From positions 1-40,032 of the forward strand of contig JAAEZB010000024.1 in NCBI GenBank assembly GCA_018223085.1: DNA of 40,032 nt, in the 5' to 3' direction. Position 1 is the first letter of the stretch; each line of letters begins with the position of its first letter. Below the pieces are notes generated by a model. The model was given only the letters and a program-made list of their open reading frames with translations. It made no database searches and was not told the DNA's origin. Source of the DNA: Paracoccaceae bacterium (GTDB lineage Bacteria > Pseudomonadota > Alphaproteobacteria > Rhodobacterales > Rhodobacteraceae). Of this stretch, positions 24,418-33,510 are shown in pieces. The translations under genes were made by a program, and so were the position numbers.

Positions 24418-24954
24418 ATGAACCGTATCAAGGTCTGGGACCCGCTCATCCGCCTGTTTCACTGGTCACTCGTGATCCTCTTCGCGGCCAACGCGCTGGC
24501 CGTGGATGACGAAAGCAAACTCCATATCCAGGTCGGCTATGCGATCCTGGTCCTTGTCGGGCTGCGCATCCTCTGGGGGTTTGTCGGCACGCGCCATGCG
24601 CGCTTTTCCGACTTCCCCCCATCCCTTGCCGCCGGGATGGAACAGGTCACGGAGATGGCCACCCATCGCAAACGTATCCATACCGGCCATAGCCCGCTTG
24701 GCGCGTTGATGATCTATAACCTGATCCTCTCGCTCCTCGTGATCGGCCTGTCGGGCTACCTAATGACGACCAACATGTTCTGGGGCGTTGAATGGCCCGA
24801 AGAACTGCACGAAATCGCCGTCGCCTGGGCCGAGATTTCGGTGGTCGCCCATGTGATTGCCGTGATCTTCGAAAGCCGCCGTCTTGGTGTGAACCTTCCC
24901 CGCTCCATGGTAACCGGGTACAAGGTTTTCCAAACGCCGCGCCACGACGACTAA
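24418..24954 (+). CDS. Cytochrome b561 family protein
   Basis: A 178-residue membrane protein with four hydrophobic helices and histidines placed as b-type heme ligands: His15 (LIRLFHWSL), His36 (KLHIQVGYAIL), His91 (HSPLGALMIYNL) and His145 (SVVAHVIAV). The N-terminal motif VWDPLIRLFHWSLV is the family signature of the di-heme, Ni-hydrogenase-b-like branch. It probably passes electrons between quinones and a periplasmic carrier. It follows the PepSY gene closely and is followed 12 bases later by a membrane-bound LuxR-type regulator. The three could form a redox-sensing operon, which is inference. Confidence 0.93.
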   Translation: MNRIKVWDPLIRLFHWSLVILFAANALAVDDESKLHIQVGYAILVLVGLRILWGFVGTRHARFSDFPPSLAAGMEQVTEMATHRKRIHTGHSPLGALMIYNLILSLLVIGLSGYLMTTNMFWGVEWPEELHEIAVAWAEISVVAHVIAVIFESRRLGVNLPRSMVTGYKVFQTPRHDD

Positions 24955-24966
24955 CGGGATCGTATC

Positions 24967-25491
24967 ATGCGCCTGAAGCCAACCAACAAAACACCGACGG
25001 GCATCCTTGTCCTCCTCGCGGCACAGATCATCTGTGCCGTGTTCTTCCTGAGCGATGTGATCGACGATTTCCGCAGCTACGGGCTCACGGCGCTTCAGGA
25101 TTCACATATGCTCATCGAGACCGCCTCGGCGGTGTTCCTCTGGGCCGCGATCCTGTTTGAAATCCGCCTGCTCTTCCGCCTCCTGCGCCGCAATGCACAT
25201 CTCGAACACAACCTCTCTATTGCCCAAGCTGCCATGCATGACGTGATCCAGGCCCATTTCGAAGCTTGGGATCTGACCCCCTCGGAACAGGACGTGGCAA
25301 CCTTCATGGTCAAAGGCATGAGCATCTCCGAGATCGCCGATTTGCGCGGCAGCGCCGAAGGCACGGTCAAGGCCCACATGCACGCGATTTACCGTAAATC
25401 CGGCACCCATAATCGCGGCGAAGTCCTGAGCCTTCTCATCGACAGCCTGATGGAAGACGCCCCAGAGCCGCAGGCACAGCCCGCCGAATAG
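24967..25491 (+). CDS. Membrane-tethered LuxR-family transcriptional regulator
   Basis: A 174-residue protein with two membrane helices (about 12-32 and 50-72), a short linker of basic residues (RLLRRNAHLEHNL), and a C-terminal LuxR-type helix-turn-helix at about 102-162. The HTH reads LTPSEQDVATFMVKGMSISEIA, then EGTVKAHMHAIYRKSG. There is no receiver or ligand-binding domain, so the membrane part itself is the likely sensor. Location downstream of a b-type cytochrome suggests a redox or membrane signal. GGGA sits seven bases before the ATG. The target genes are not visible; it may act on its own operon. Confidence 0.85.
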   Translation: MRLKPTNKTPTGILVLLAAQIICAVFFLSDVIDDFRSYGLTALQDSHMLIETASAVFLWAAILFEIRLLFRLLRRNAHLEHNLSIAQAAMHDVIQAHFEAWDLTPSEQDVATFMVKGMSISEIADLRGSAEGTVKAHMHAIYRKSGTHNRGEVLSLLIDSLMEDAPEPQAQPAE

Positions 25492-25532
25492 ACCCTATTG
25501 CAGCCCGATTCATGCTGGAATAGTCTCTGTTC

Positions 25533-25781
25533 ATGGCAATCTGTATTCTCTACCGACATAGCGGCAAATATCGCCCGCGTTACTACCGCGTCGAGATCGC
25601 CATGAACCTTTTCGAAGAGATTTCGGTGCTGCGCGAATGGGGCGTAAGCGGCGGCAAGGGCCGCACACGGATCGACATTTTCGGCAACCTGCGCGAAGCG
25701 TCTACCGCCGCCGACCGCTATCGCCGCCGGGCACAGCGCCGGGGCTATGCCCGCATCGACCGCGCCCTCGCCCCTGCCTAA
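25533..25781 (+). CDS. Small WGR-domain protein
   Basis: An 82-residue, very basic protein consisting almost only of a WGR-like domain: [22 protein letters not shown] is the first half, then [36 protein letters not shown]. The family triad Trp-Gly-Arg is here Trp-Gly-Val (REWGV). WGR domains occur in PARPs and bacterial DNA-repair-like proteins and probably bind nucleic acid. A stand-alone copy of this size has no catalytic part. No clear ribosome-binding site is seen. The stop overlaps that of the convergent amidohydrolase gene by four bases. Confidence 0.72.
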   Translation: MAICILYRHSGKYRPRYYRVEIAMNLFEEISVLREWGVSGGKGRTRIDIFGNLREASTAADRYRRRAQRRGYARIDRALAPA

Positions 25782-26977
25782 TTCGTCAATCGCGCCACGG
25801 CACCTGCCAGAACCTCAAGCCCCATCACAAGGTCCGCCTCGTCTGTGTCTTCCTCAAAGGCATGGCTGATGCCGTTGATCGACGGCACAAAGAGCATCGC
25901 CACCGGCAGATGCGCCGCGACATTCGTCGCATCGTGGAGCGCGCCTGAGGGCATCTCGCGCCAACGCTCCGGCGCAACCGCCTCCGCACTCTCGGCCAGT
26001 GCCCCACGCAATCGCGCATCCATCGCTACCGGCTCAAGCCCGAGCATCGGCCCGAAGGAATGCCCCAAGCCTCGCGCCTCCGCCACCTCGGCAATCGTGC
26101 GGCGAATAATCTCTTCCATGACGCCCAATCGCTCGGAGCTCCCGTCGCGCCACTGCATCGAGAACACCGCCTCGCCCGGCACGATGGAGCTCGCATTCGG
26201 CCGCAGCGCCACATGCCCAATGGTCCAGACCGTCTCGGGCGTCACAACCCCGGTCAGCGCCGTATTGAGCCGCATTGCGATCTCCGCCAGCCCCTGAAAC
26301 GCATCTTTGCGCAGGTGCATCGGCGTCGTGCCCGCGTGGTTCTGTTCGCCGGTAAGCGTCACACGCATGTCGCGGATACCGACAATATCGCTCACCACGC
26401 CCACCGCCTCGCCCGCCTTGTCGAGCCACGGGCCTTGCTCAATATGCATCTCGATAAAGCCGGTGAACTGGCTCGGATCAACGAAATCCCCCGCCATATC
26501 GGCAATCTTCGCCCGCGCCTCGGCAAAATTCACTCCGGCATGGTCGACAAACCCGTCTGCCTCCTCAAGCGAAACCTTCCCGGACCACACGGTGCTCCCC
26601 GTCGTGACGCCAAACCGCCCCTCTTCGTCCTGAAACGATACGACGGACACTGCCGGGCCGCCCGCTTCCCTTGCCGCCCGCGCCACCTCAAGCGCCGCCA
26701 TCACGCCCAGCGCCCCGTCGAGCCATCCGCCCTCCGGCTGGCTATCCGTATGCGATCCAAGCAGAAGCGAAGGCCCCTCGGCCAAGCCCCAAACCGACCC
26801 AACCGGGTCCACATGCACGGCCAATCCGGCCGCCTCCATCTTCTCCATAAGCCACCGCCGCGCGGCGATATCCGCCTCCGAATAAGCTGGGCGCACAACC
26901 CCTTTGCCAACACCCGCCGCCCCAAAACCACGCAACTCATGCAACTCCGCCAGAAACCGCTCCGCGTTGATCTTCAT
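25778..26977 (-). CDS. Zn-dependent amidohydrolase of the M20 / N-carbamoyl-amino-acid hydrolase family
   Basis: A 399-residue di-metal hydrolase resembling HyuC/AmaB carbamoylases and allantoate amidohydrolases. Metal-ligand positions are GSHTDSQ (His76), GWLDGALGV (Asp87), [10 protein letters not shown] (Glu118/119), EMHIEQGP (His178) and GISHAFEED (His372). It probably cleaves a carbamoyl or ureido group from an N-substituted amino acid. The exact substrate cannot be told, because no dihydropyrimidinase, hydantoinase or allantoin gene is next to it. The start has AAGGG upstream. It lies downstream of the formate dehydrogenase gene on the same strand, separated by that gene's terminator. 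Confidence 0.9.
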   Translation of the reverse strand: MKINAERFLAELHELRGFGAAGVGKGVVRPAYSEADIAARRWLMEKMEAAGLAVHVDPVGSVWGLAEGPSLLLGSHTDSQPEGGWLDGALGVMAALEVARAAREAGGPAVSVVSFQDEEGRFGVTTGSTVWSGKVSLEEADGFVDHAGVNFAEARAKIADMAGDFVDPSQFTGFIEMHIEQGPWLDKAGEAVGVVSDIVGIRDMRVTLTGEQNHAGTTPMHLRKDAFQGLAEIAMRLNTALTGVVTPETVWTIGHVALRPNASSIVPGEAVFSMQWRDGSSERLGVMEEIIRRTIAEVAEARGLGHSFGPMLGLEPVAMDARLRGALAESAEAVAPERWREMPSGALHDATNVAAHLPVAMLFVPSINGISHAFEEDTDEADLVMGLEVLAGAVARLTN

Positions 26978-27038
26978 GTCCGGCCCTTGCCTTCTTCTCT
27001 GTGAAAATACTCCCGCCGGAGGCGTCCCGCCCCAACGG

Positions 27039-27069
27039 AAAAGAGCCGCGCCAAAGTAGGCACGACTCT
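27039..27069 (-). terminator. Terminator of the formate dehydrogenase gene
   Basis: On the minus strand AGAGTCGTGCC pairs fully with GGCGCGGCTCT, using two G-U wobbles, around a 6-base loop, followed by a TTTT tract. The complementary (plus) strand would have two mismatches instead, so the element is directional. It starts 14 bases after the fdh stop. Confidence 0.82.
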
Positions 27070-27082
27070 CTAAAAATCGACC

Positions 27083-29854
27083 CTATTCCGCCGCGATACG
27101 CTCTGCCGCTTCGACGCGCACGGCGGCGAATTTGAACTCGGGGATTTTGCCATAGGGATCAATCGCCGGGTTGGTGAGGATATTGGCCGCCGCCTCCACA
27201 TAGGCAAAGGGCACGAAAACCATATCCTCGGCCACCGCGCGATCCGCCCGCGCCATGATCTCGATCGAGCCGCGCCGCGTCGTCAGGCGTACCATATCCC
27301 CCGCCTCGACCCCAAGGCGGCGCAGGGTCTTGGGATGAAGCGAACAGTTTGCCTCTGGCTCTACCGCGTCGAGGACGAGGGAGCGCCGCGTCATCGACCC
27401 GGTATGCCAATGCTCAAGCTGTCGGCCCGTAGTCATGACCATCGGGAATTCCGCATCCGGCGCTTCGTCCGGCGGGATGACGGCGGCGGGGGTAAACCGC
27501 GCGCGTCCATCCTCGCGCGGGAATCCGTCGCCAAAGACAATCGCCTGACCGGGGTCTTCGGGGCTAAGCGAGGGGTAGGTCACGGTCTCGGTCTTGAGCC
27601 GCTCCCAGGTGATATTGTCGAGCGACGGCATGGTGCGCTTCATCTCGGCAAAGACTTCGCTCACATCCTCATAAGGCCAATCGAGCCCGATCCGCCGCGC
27701 GAGATCGACGGTAATTGCCCAATCTTCACGCGCCTCGCCCGGTGGTGTCACGGCGGGACGGACACGCTGCACCTGACGGTTGGTATTGGACACCGTGCCG
27801 TTCTTTTCATAAAGCGCCGAAGCGGGCAGGATGATATCGGCGAAATTCGCCGTCTCGGTGAGGAAAATATCCTGCACCACGAGGAGGTCGAGCTTGGCAA
27901 AAGCCTCGCGCGCATGTTCCACATCCGGGTCCGACATGGCCGGGTTTTCACCCTGAATATACATACCCTTGATGTTGCCCGCATAGACCTGATCCACGAT
28001 CTCGGTCACGGTCAGGCCCTTCTCATTTGAGAAATCCCCCATGCCCCAAACCTCGGAGGCCAGCGCCCGCGCGCCATCATCCGTGACCGATTTGTAATCG
28101 GGCAGGAACATCGGGATGAGCCCCGCATCCGACGCCCCCTGCACGTTGTTCTGCCCGCGAAGCGGATGAAGGCCCGCGCCCGGCTTGCCCACATTCCCGG
28201 TCATAAGCGCGAGCGAAATAAGGCAGCGCGAATTGTCTGTGCCGTGGATATGCTGCGAAACGCCCATGCCCCAAAAGATCATCCCGGCCTCTGCCTTGGC
28301 AAAGATCCGCGCCACGCGGCGGATTTGCTCCGGCGAGACGCCGCAAATCTCGGTCATCGCCTCGGGGCTAAAGCCCTTGAGATGCTCGCGCTCGGCGTCC
28401 CAGTTCTCGGTCCAGCGGTGGATATACTGGCTATCGTAGAGACCCTCTTCGACGATCACATGCATGATCGCGTTGAGCATCGACACATCCGCGCCGGGGC
28501 GAAATTGCACCATCTCGGTCGCAAAGCGGCGCAGCCCGTGGCCGCGCGGGTCCATCACGATGAGCTTGCCGCCGCGCTTGGTAAACTGTTTGAAATAGGT
28601 TGCCGCGACGGGGTGGTTCTCAAGCGGGTTCGCCCCGATCACAATCGCCACATCGGCGTTCTCGATCTCGTTGAACGTCGCCGTGACGGCCCCCGACCCC
28701 ACATTCTCCATCAGCGCCGCAACAGAGGACGCATGGCACAGGCGGGTGCAGTGATCGACATTGTTATGGCCGAATCCCTGCCGGATGAATTTCTGGAAGA
28801 GATAGGCCTCTTCATTGGTGCATTTCGCCGATCCGAACCCGGCGACATTGCGCGGGTTCTCGGCACGAAGCTGCATGAACCCGACCGCCGCCAGATCAAG
28901 CGCCTCGTCCCATGACGCCTCGCGGAAATGGGTCGAGAGATCGCCGGGATCGACGTTGAGCCCCTTGGGCGGCGCATCCACACGCCGGATAAGCGGCTTG
29001 GTCAGGCGGTGGGGGTGATGGATATAATCAAACCCGAACCGCCCCTTGACGCAGAGCCGCCCCTCGTTCGCCGGGCCATTGATCCCCTCGACATATTTGA
29101 CCTTGCCGTCCTTGACCTTGAGGCTGACCTTGCAGCCCACCCCACAGAAGGGACAGACGCTCTCGGTCTCGCTATCGAAATCGGCGCGATCGCCGATCTG
29201 GTTCTCATCAACCACCGTCGCGGGCATGAGGGCACCCGTCGGACAGGCCTGCACGCATTCGCCACAGGCGACACAGGTCGAATCGCCCATCGGATCGCTA
29301 ATATCGAAGGTCGGATAGGCATCATGCCCACGCCCCGCCATGCCGATCACATCATTGACCTGCACTTCTCGGCAGGCCCGCACGCAAAGACCGCAAGAAA
29401 TACAGGCATCAAGATTCACCCGCATCGCCACATGCGAATCGTCAAGAAGCGGAATGCGCCCCTCTTCGAGCTTGGGAAAGCGGCTCTCGGACACCCCGTT
29501 GAGATCGGCCATGTCCCAAAGATGCGCAGACTTGTCATGCGCGCTGTCGCGCTCGGGCTGATCGGTGACGAGCATCTCGACCACCATCTTGCGCGCGGCC
29601 TCGGCACGATGCGAATTGGTGGTGACAACCATGCCTTCACTAGGTTCGCGAATACAGGAAGCGGCCAGCGTGCGCTCGCCCTCAATCTCGACCATGCAGG
29701 CGCGGCAATTACCATCGGGGCGATAGCCCGGCGCGGGCTTGTGGCACAGGTGCGGAATCACCAGCCCCCGGCCATTGGCCACTTCCCAAATGGTTTCCCC
29801 CGGACGGGCCGCGACGGTTTCGCCATCAAGCGTAAAGGTGACGGTGTCGGACAT
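27083..29854 (-). CDS. Formate dehydrogenase, catalytic alpha subunit (molybdopterin, Cys type)
   Basis: A 923-residue cytoplasmic molybdoenzyme that oxidises formate to CO2. The N-terminal [2Fe-2S] domain has Cys37, Cys50, Cys53 and Cys67. Two ferredoxin-like [4Fe-4S] clusters follow (Cys151/154/157/161 and Cys194/197/200/204), then the molybdenum-domain [4Fe-4S] (Cys234/237/241/268). The catalytic residue is Cys373 in HCTRLCHASS, so no selenocysteine is needed. The C-terminal molybdopterin-binding domain ends with the usual VFVPFAY region. Residues 90-120 contain no cysteine, so the extra Cys/His cluster of NuoG/FdsA-type enzymes is missing. The start has AGGGAG upstream. There is no fdsB, fdsG or fdhD next to it; the electron acceptor is therefore unknown. 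Confidence 0.93.
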   Translation of the reverse strand: MSDTVTFTLDGETVAARPGETIWEVANGRGLVIPHLCHKPAPGYRPDGNCRACMVEIEGERTLAASCIREPSEGMVVTTNSHRAEAARKMVVEMLVTDQPERDSAHDKSAHLWDMADLNGVSESRFPKLEEGRIPLLDDSHVAMRVNLDACISCGLCVRACREVQVNDVIGMAGRGHDAYPTFDISDPMGDSTCVACGECVQACPTGALMPATVVDENQIGDRADFDSETESVCPFCGVGCKVSLKVKDGKVKYVEGINGPANEGRLCVKGRFGFDYIHHPHRLTKPLIRRVDAPPKGLNVDPGDLSTHFREASWDEALDLAAVGFMQLRAENPRNVAGFGSAKCTNEEAYLFQKFIRQGFGHNNVDHCTRLCHASSVAALMENVGSGAVTATFNEIENADVAIVIGANPLENHPVAATYFKQFTKRGGKLIVMDPRGHGLRRFATEMVQFRPGADVSMLNAIMHVIVEEGLYDSQYIHRWTENWDAEREHLKGFSPEAMTEICGVSPEQIRRVARIFAKAEAGMIFWGMGVSQHIHGTDNSRCLISLALMTGNVGKPGAGLHPLRGQNNVQGASDAGLIPMFLPDYKSVTDDGARALASEVWGMGDFSNEKGLTVTEIVDQVYAGNIKGMYIQGENPAMSDPDVEHAREAFAKLDLLVVQDIFLTETANFADIILPASALYEKNGTVSNTNRQVQRVRPAVTPPGEAREDWAITVDLARRIGLDWPYEDVSEVFAEMKRTMPSLDNITWERLKTETVTYPSLSPEDPGQAIVFGDGFPREDGRARFTPAAVIPPDEAPDAEFPMVMTTGRQLEHWHTGSMTRRSLVLDAVEPEANCSLHPKTLRRLGVEAGDMVRLTTRRGSIEIMARADRAVAEDMVFVPFAYVEAAANILTNPAIDPYGKIPEFKFAAVRVEAAERIAAE

Positions 29855-30024
29855 GACAAACTCCCTGTTCGCCCCCAGTCTATCGCAGCCGCACATATTT
29901 GCGAGTCGCCCAATCCGACAGAGCAAAGACTATTTGCGCCAAGCCGTCGCGACGAAACCGGAATTCCCCCTTTCTCTCTGCGCTTCAGAGCAGTAGGCAA
30001 AAGACGGAAACGAAGAGGTTCGCA

Positions 30025-30684
30025 ATGCCCCATATTACCCTCATCCGCCATGGTCAGGCCAACACCGATGCCCGCGATGAAGAGAGCTATGACAAGCTCT
30101 CGGACCTTGGCCATCAACAGGCCCGCTGGCTCGGCGCGCATATGGCGGCAACGCAGGACCGGTTTCAAAGGGTCTATTGCGGCACCATGCGGCGCCACGC
30201 GGAAACCGCCCAAGGCATGAATGTCACCCCCGAAGCCGAGATCATCCGCGATCCGCGCCTCAATGAATTCGCCTACTTTACCCTCTCACAGCTCATGGAA
30301 GAACAGCACGGCCTAGCCGTTCCCTCCGAACGCGAGGAATTCGTGCGCCACCTGCCAACCGTGCTCGGCGCATGGGAGCGCGGCGAAATCGAGGGCGTGC
30401 CGGAAAGTTTCGAGGCATTTCATAGCCGTATTGCCGACGCCATGGCCGAGATTGCCGCCGGAGACGGGCGGGCGCTTGTGGTGACATCAGGCGGGCTTAT
30501 CGGCACCGTGCTACGCCAGACGCTCGCGCTTGATGTGACGGGCTGGGCCTCCATGTGCCTTGCGATCATGAACACCTCGGTGCATCGCTGGCAGATGGTT
30601 TTGGGCAAGCCGCTTCTGGTTCAGTTCAACGGCGTGCCACATCTTGAAACGCCCGACCGTCACCACGCCCAGACGCATCTCTAA
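30025..30684 (+). CDS. Histidine phosphatase (phosphoglycerate mutase-like) family protein
   Basis: A 219-residue branch-1 histidine phosphatase. The catalytic RHG motif is LIRHGQANTDA at about 7-17, the Arg is near VYCGTMRRHAETA, the acidic residue falls in RDPRLNEFAY, and the second histidine's block is replaced by VVTSGGLIGTVL, with Thr-Ser-Gly-Gly where many members have a histidine. That change may alter or abolish catalysis. The substrate is unknown. A longer frame exists upstream, but ATG 30025 has AGAGG and begins the conserved strand. It diverges from the formate dehydrogenase gene. Confidence 0.85.
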   Translation: MPHITLIRHGQANTDARDEESYDKLSDLGHQQARWLGAHMAATQDRFQRVYCGTMRRHAETAQGMNVTPEAEIIRDPRLNEFAYFTLSQLMEEQHGLAVPSEREEFVRHLPTVLGAWERGEIEGVPESFEAFHSRIADAMAEIAAGDGRALVVTSGGLIGTVLRQTLALDVTGWASMCLAIMNTSVHRWQMVLGKPLLVQFNGVPHLETPDRHHAQTHL

Positions 30685-30702
30685 ATTTAACAAACGGATA
30701 GG

Positions 30703-30721
30703 AGATCAGGCCGCCTGATCT
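30703..30721. other. 8-bp perfect hairpin overlapping the end of the zinc-finger gene
   Basis: AGATCAGG (30703-30710) and CCTGATCT (30714-30721) form a perfect stem around CCG. It lies between two convergent genes and includes the stop codon of the zinc-finger gene. Neither strand shows a good T run directly after it, so termination is uncertain. Confidence 0.4.
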
Positions 30722-30891
30722 TCTGCCACGCTGCGATGCACGTATTTGCAATCGCAATAGGGGCACTCAACCCAACCCTGCTCTTTCGGAATCTGAAGGT
30801 AGACGCGCGGATGCCCGAGCGCGCCTTCACCGCCATCACAGGCCACCTTGTAGCTGTCCACGATCTTGGTTTCTGGGGCTTGGGTCGTCAT
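30706..30891 (-). CDS. Small NDUFS6-like zinc-finger (zf-CHCC) protein
   Basis: A 61-residue protein with the zf-CHCC layout: Cys18, His27 ([12 protein letters not shown]), then Cys43-x2-Cys46 ([11 protein letters not shown]). Human NDUFS6 and its alphaproteobacterial relatives bind one zinc in this way and belong to respiratory complex I. The bacterial homologues are plausible accessory subunits, which is an inference from family membership. A longer frame exists upstream, but ATG 30891 with AAGG nearby matches the compact family. No nuo gene is nearby. Confidence 0.85.
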   Translation of the reverse strand: MTTQAPETKIVDSYKVACDGGEGALGHPRVYLQIPKEQGWVECPYCDCKYVHRSVAEDQAA

Positions 30892-30978
30892 CTTGCCTTG
30901 ATCCTTCCGGTTGTCGTTCCGCTCTGGCTTGGGTATGCGCAAATATGCGGCAAGCACAGCCCCGGAGCAAGAGCAGCC

Positions 30979-31911
30979 ATGTCAGAGAATGCCATCGAAA
31001 TTCGCGACCTGCGTAAAACATACCGGGGCGGCAAAGGCGCACCGCCAAAAGAAGCCCTCAAAGGCGTCGATCTCGACATTCCGAAGGGGTCTATCTTTGG
31101 CCTGCTCGGCCCCAACGGCGCGGGCAAATCGACGATGATTAATATCCTCGCCGGTCTGGTGGTGAAATCCTCCGGCTCGGTGCGAATCTGGGGGTTCGAT
31201 CAGGATCAAAACCCGCGCCAATCCCGCGCCGCCATCGGCGTCATGCCTCAAGAACTGAACCTCGACCCGTTCTTTACCCCGCGCGGCACGCTCGAAGTGC
31301 AGGCAGGCCTATACGGTGTCCCCAAAGCCCAGCGCAAAAGCGACGCTATCCTTGAAATGATTGGCCTGTCGGACAAGGCCGAAGCTTATGCCAGGACACT
31401 TTCGGGCGGGATGCGCCGTCGCCTGCTCCTTGGCAAGGCCTTGGTGCATGATCCGCACATCCTCGTCCTTGATGAGCCGACCGCCGGGGTCGACATCGAG
31501 CTGCGCCAAATGCTCTGGAGCAATATCCGCCGTCTCAACGAAGAACGCGGCATGACGATCATCCTCACCACCCATTACCTCGAAGAAGCCGAGGAAATGT
31601 GCGACGAAATCGCGATCATCAACCACGGTGAACTCGTCGCGCGCGATTCGACAGCGAATCTTCTTGGTCGGCTCGATACGCGCACCCTCGTCATCGACCC
31701 TGTCGCGCCTCTCGCGGTCCTGCCCAATCTCGACGGCATCATTGCCGAAACCCGCGCCGATGGCACGCTTGCCCTGACCTACCATGCGGAAGAGCGCGAT
31801 GCCGGGGACGTACTCGAAGCATTGCGCACTGCCGGGCTGCGTATCCGCGATATCCGCACCGAACAGGCCGACCTCGAAGATGTCTTCCTCGACCTGACCG
31901 CGACGCGTTAA
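30979..31911 (+). CDS. ABC-2-type transporter ATPase without adjacent permease
   Basis: A 310-residue ATPase of the drug, NodI and polysaccharide-export type. Walker A is GPNGAGKST at about 44-52, the Q-loop is [13 protein letters not shown], the signature [19 protein letters not shown], Walker [13 protein letters not shown] and the H-loop [12 protein letters not shown]. The C-terminal domain of about 75 residues is typical of this class. Normally a permease follows, but here the next gene is on the opposite strand and overlaps by four bases. The permease must be elsewhere, or this ATPase works with an unlinked partner. The RBS is weak (GGAG about 12 bases upstream). Tight packing with the glycosyltransferase gene hints at a role in surface polysaccharide export. 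Confidence 0.9.
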   Translation: MSENAIEIRDLRKTYRGGKGAPPKEALKGVDLDIPKGSIFGLLGPNGAGKSTMINILAGLVVKSSGSVRIWGFDQDQNPRQSRAAIGVMPQELNLDPFFTPRGTLEVQAGLYGVPKAQRKSDAILEMIGLSDKAEAYARTLSGGMRRRLLLGKALVHDPHILVLDEPTAGVDIELRQMLWSNIRRLNEERGMTIILTTHYLEEAEEMCDEIAIINHGELVARDSTANLLGRLDTRTLVIDPVAPLAVLPNLDGIIAETRADGTLALTYHAEERDAGDVLEALRTAGLRIRDIRTEQADLEDVFLDLTATR

Positions 31912-33485
31912 TCCGCGAAAAGGTGCTCCGTTTGTGCAAGGCCCTCGGCCGTGTCCTTGTCGATCGACAGGAAATCCATCAACACCGACACATGGTCCTC
32001 CGCGCCATCCATTTCGCGCATCCGCACATGATTTTCGAAATTCGCATCGCGAATCCGATCGCTTTCAAGAACCATGTCCTGACGGATCGTCGGCAGGATA
32101 CGTTCGATGGTTTCCTGCGGTGTGCGTGACCCTGCAAGACCGATCCGCGTCGCATGGCCGATGAGATATTCATCCGAAAACTTGCACTGAATCTCCAACA
32201 GCCGCGTGCGCGACCGATCCCCGAAGAAATCATAAAGAAGATCAAGCGAGGACGGATCAAGACAGATCACCAACCGGTTGGTATCGTAATAATCAAACAG
32301 CATCCGCATGAGCGCCCGGCGATGCCGTGTCCGTTTGCCAAGCGTGCCCTGAATCCCGCCAAGGTCCGGAAGCGGCGTGCTCTCCTCGTTGAACAGATAG
32401 GCAATCGACGGCACCCCGGTCTGGGCATGGATGTTTTCCAAAAGCCGTTTCGCCACGTGCCATTTCTTGCAGACGATAATCATCAACTCGCGATCGCGCC
32501 CAAGCGTCGATTCCGTCTCCCAGAATCGCGTTGCAAACCGCCGCCCGATCCGGCCCCGCCCGGTCAGGAACTTAAACAGGCTCGGCCCCTCTGCCGAAAT
32601 CTGGAAATGCACACCGGTTTCACCGAACAACGCCCCCAACCGCTCTTTGAGCTCAAGCGCCTCGGGGCTGACCTTGCGGGCAAAGAGATAATCCTGACTC
32701 AGCAAGAGATCATAGTGATCGTTGTAGAAGGTGAGCGGCATTCCATAGTCGGTAAACATCAGGAAGGTGAGCGTCCGGGTCCGAATTTCCTGCTCTGGCA
32801 CAAGATGGCGCACGATGGTCTGAAAAAACGTCTCATCAGGAATCCACGTGGTGCGGAAGAACCGCATCACATCCTTACGCTCGCGAGTAAAGTCGAGGAC
32901 CTTCTCCATCGTCTCGCGGCGCAGGCACCACCACTGCGACCCAATCTGCACCTGAATATCCGCCGGAATGTCCCGCGTCAGACCAAAGCGTTTCTGGAAG
33001 TTATAGGTCGTATAAAAGCGCCATTTCTGGGTCCGTTCATTGAACCAGTGCCGATAGATCAGCCGGTCGCCCTTCATCCCCGTCTTGATCCAGTCGCTCT
33101 CGAAGAAATCGAAGCTCTCGATCCAGTCGCAATCATTATTGTCGAGGTAGTCGTGAATATATTCGGCGGTCTTGATCGGCTGGCAATCGCCCGAGAGCAT
33201 GTAGAAATGCGTCGCTCGTGGAAAAGCCTCGGCCGCCGCCTCGACGGCATAAAGCGTCGCCTGAACAAGGGACCATTCGCCCCAGCCGCATTTGATCCGC
33301 TTCTTGGCATAAACGACGTTGGGATTGTCCTTGAGACCTTCGCGGATGCTATCGAACGCCTCACGCTTGGCACGCGCATCAAAGTGGATCGCAATATAAT
33401 CGCCCCGCGACGTGAGCATCTGCGCCTGTTTAACAATCGCCTCCGGATCCTTGTGACAGAGCAGAATGAAGGCGATTTTTGCCAT
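31908..33485 (-). CDS. Core-2/I-branching-type glycosyltransferase with DUF5928-like C-terminal domain
   Basis: A 525-residue two-part protein. The N-terminal half (about 1-290) resembles branching N-acetylglucosaminyltransferases (GT14 type): FILLCHKDPEAIV at the nucleotide-sugar strand, IKCGWGEWSLVQATL near 64-78, FYMLSGDCQPI at 94-104, GSQWWCLRR, and TTWIPDETFF, whose acidic residue is a candidate catalytic base. The C-terminal half (about 300-525) has a different composition (ELMIIVCKKWHVAKRLLENI, RMLFDYYDTNRLVICLDP) and fits the DUF5928-like domain often fused to this glycosyltransferase. No signal peptide is seen, so it acts in the cytoplasm. It diverges from a sulfotransferase gene across an AT-rich spacer. 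No ribosome-binding site is obvious before the ATG. The sugar and acceptor are unknown. Confidence 0.82.
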   Translation of the reverse strand: MAKIAFILLCHKDPEAIVKQAQMLTSRGDYIAIHFDARAKREAFDSIREGLKDNPNVVYAKKRIKCGWGEWSLVQATLYAVEAAAEAFPRATHFYMLSGDCQPIKTAEYIHDYLDNNDCDWIESFDFFESDWIKTGMKGDRLIYRHWFNERTQKWRFYTTYNFQKRFGLTRDIPADIQVQIGSQWWCLRRETMEKVLDFTRERKDVMRFFRTTWIPDETFFQTIVRHLVPEQEIRTRTLTFLMFTDYGMPLTFYNDHYDLLLSQDYLFARKVSPEALELKERLGALFGETGVHFQISAEGPSLFKFLTGRGRIGRRFATRFWETESTLGRDRELMIIVCKKWHVAKRLLENIHAQTGVPSIAYLFNEESTPLPDLGGIQGTLGKRTRHRRALMRMLFDYYDTNRLVICLDPSSLDLLYDFFGDRSRTRLLEIQCKFSDEYLIGHATRIGLAGSRTPQETIERILPTIRQDMVLESDRIRDANFENHVRMREMDGAEDHVSVLMDFLSIDKDTAEGLAQTEHLFAD

Positions 33486-33510
33486 ATTGGAACCAGAACC
33501 CCAGAATTAC

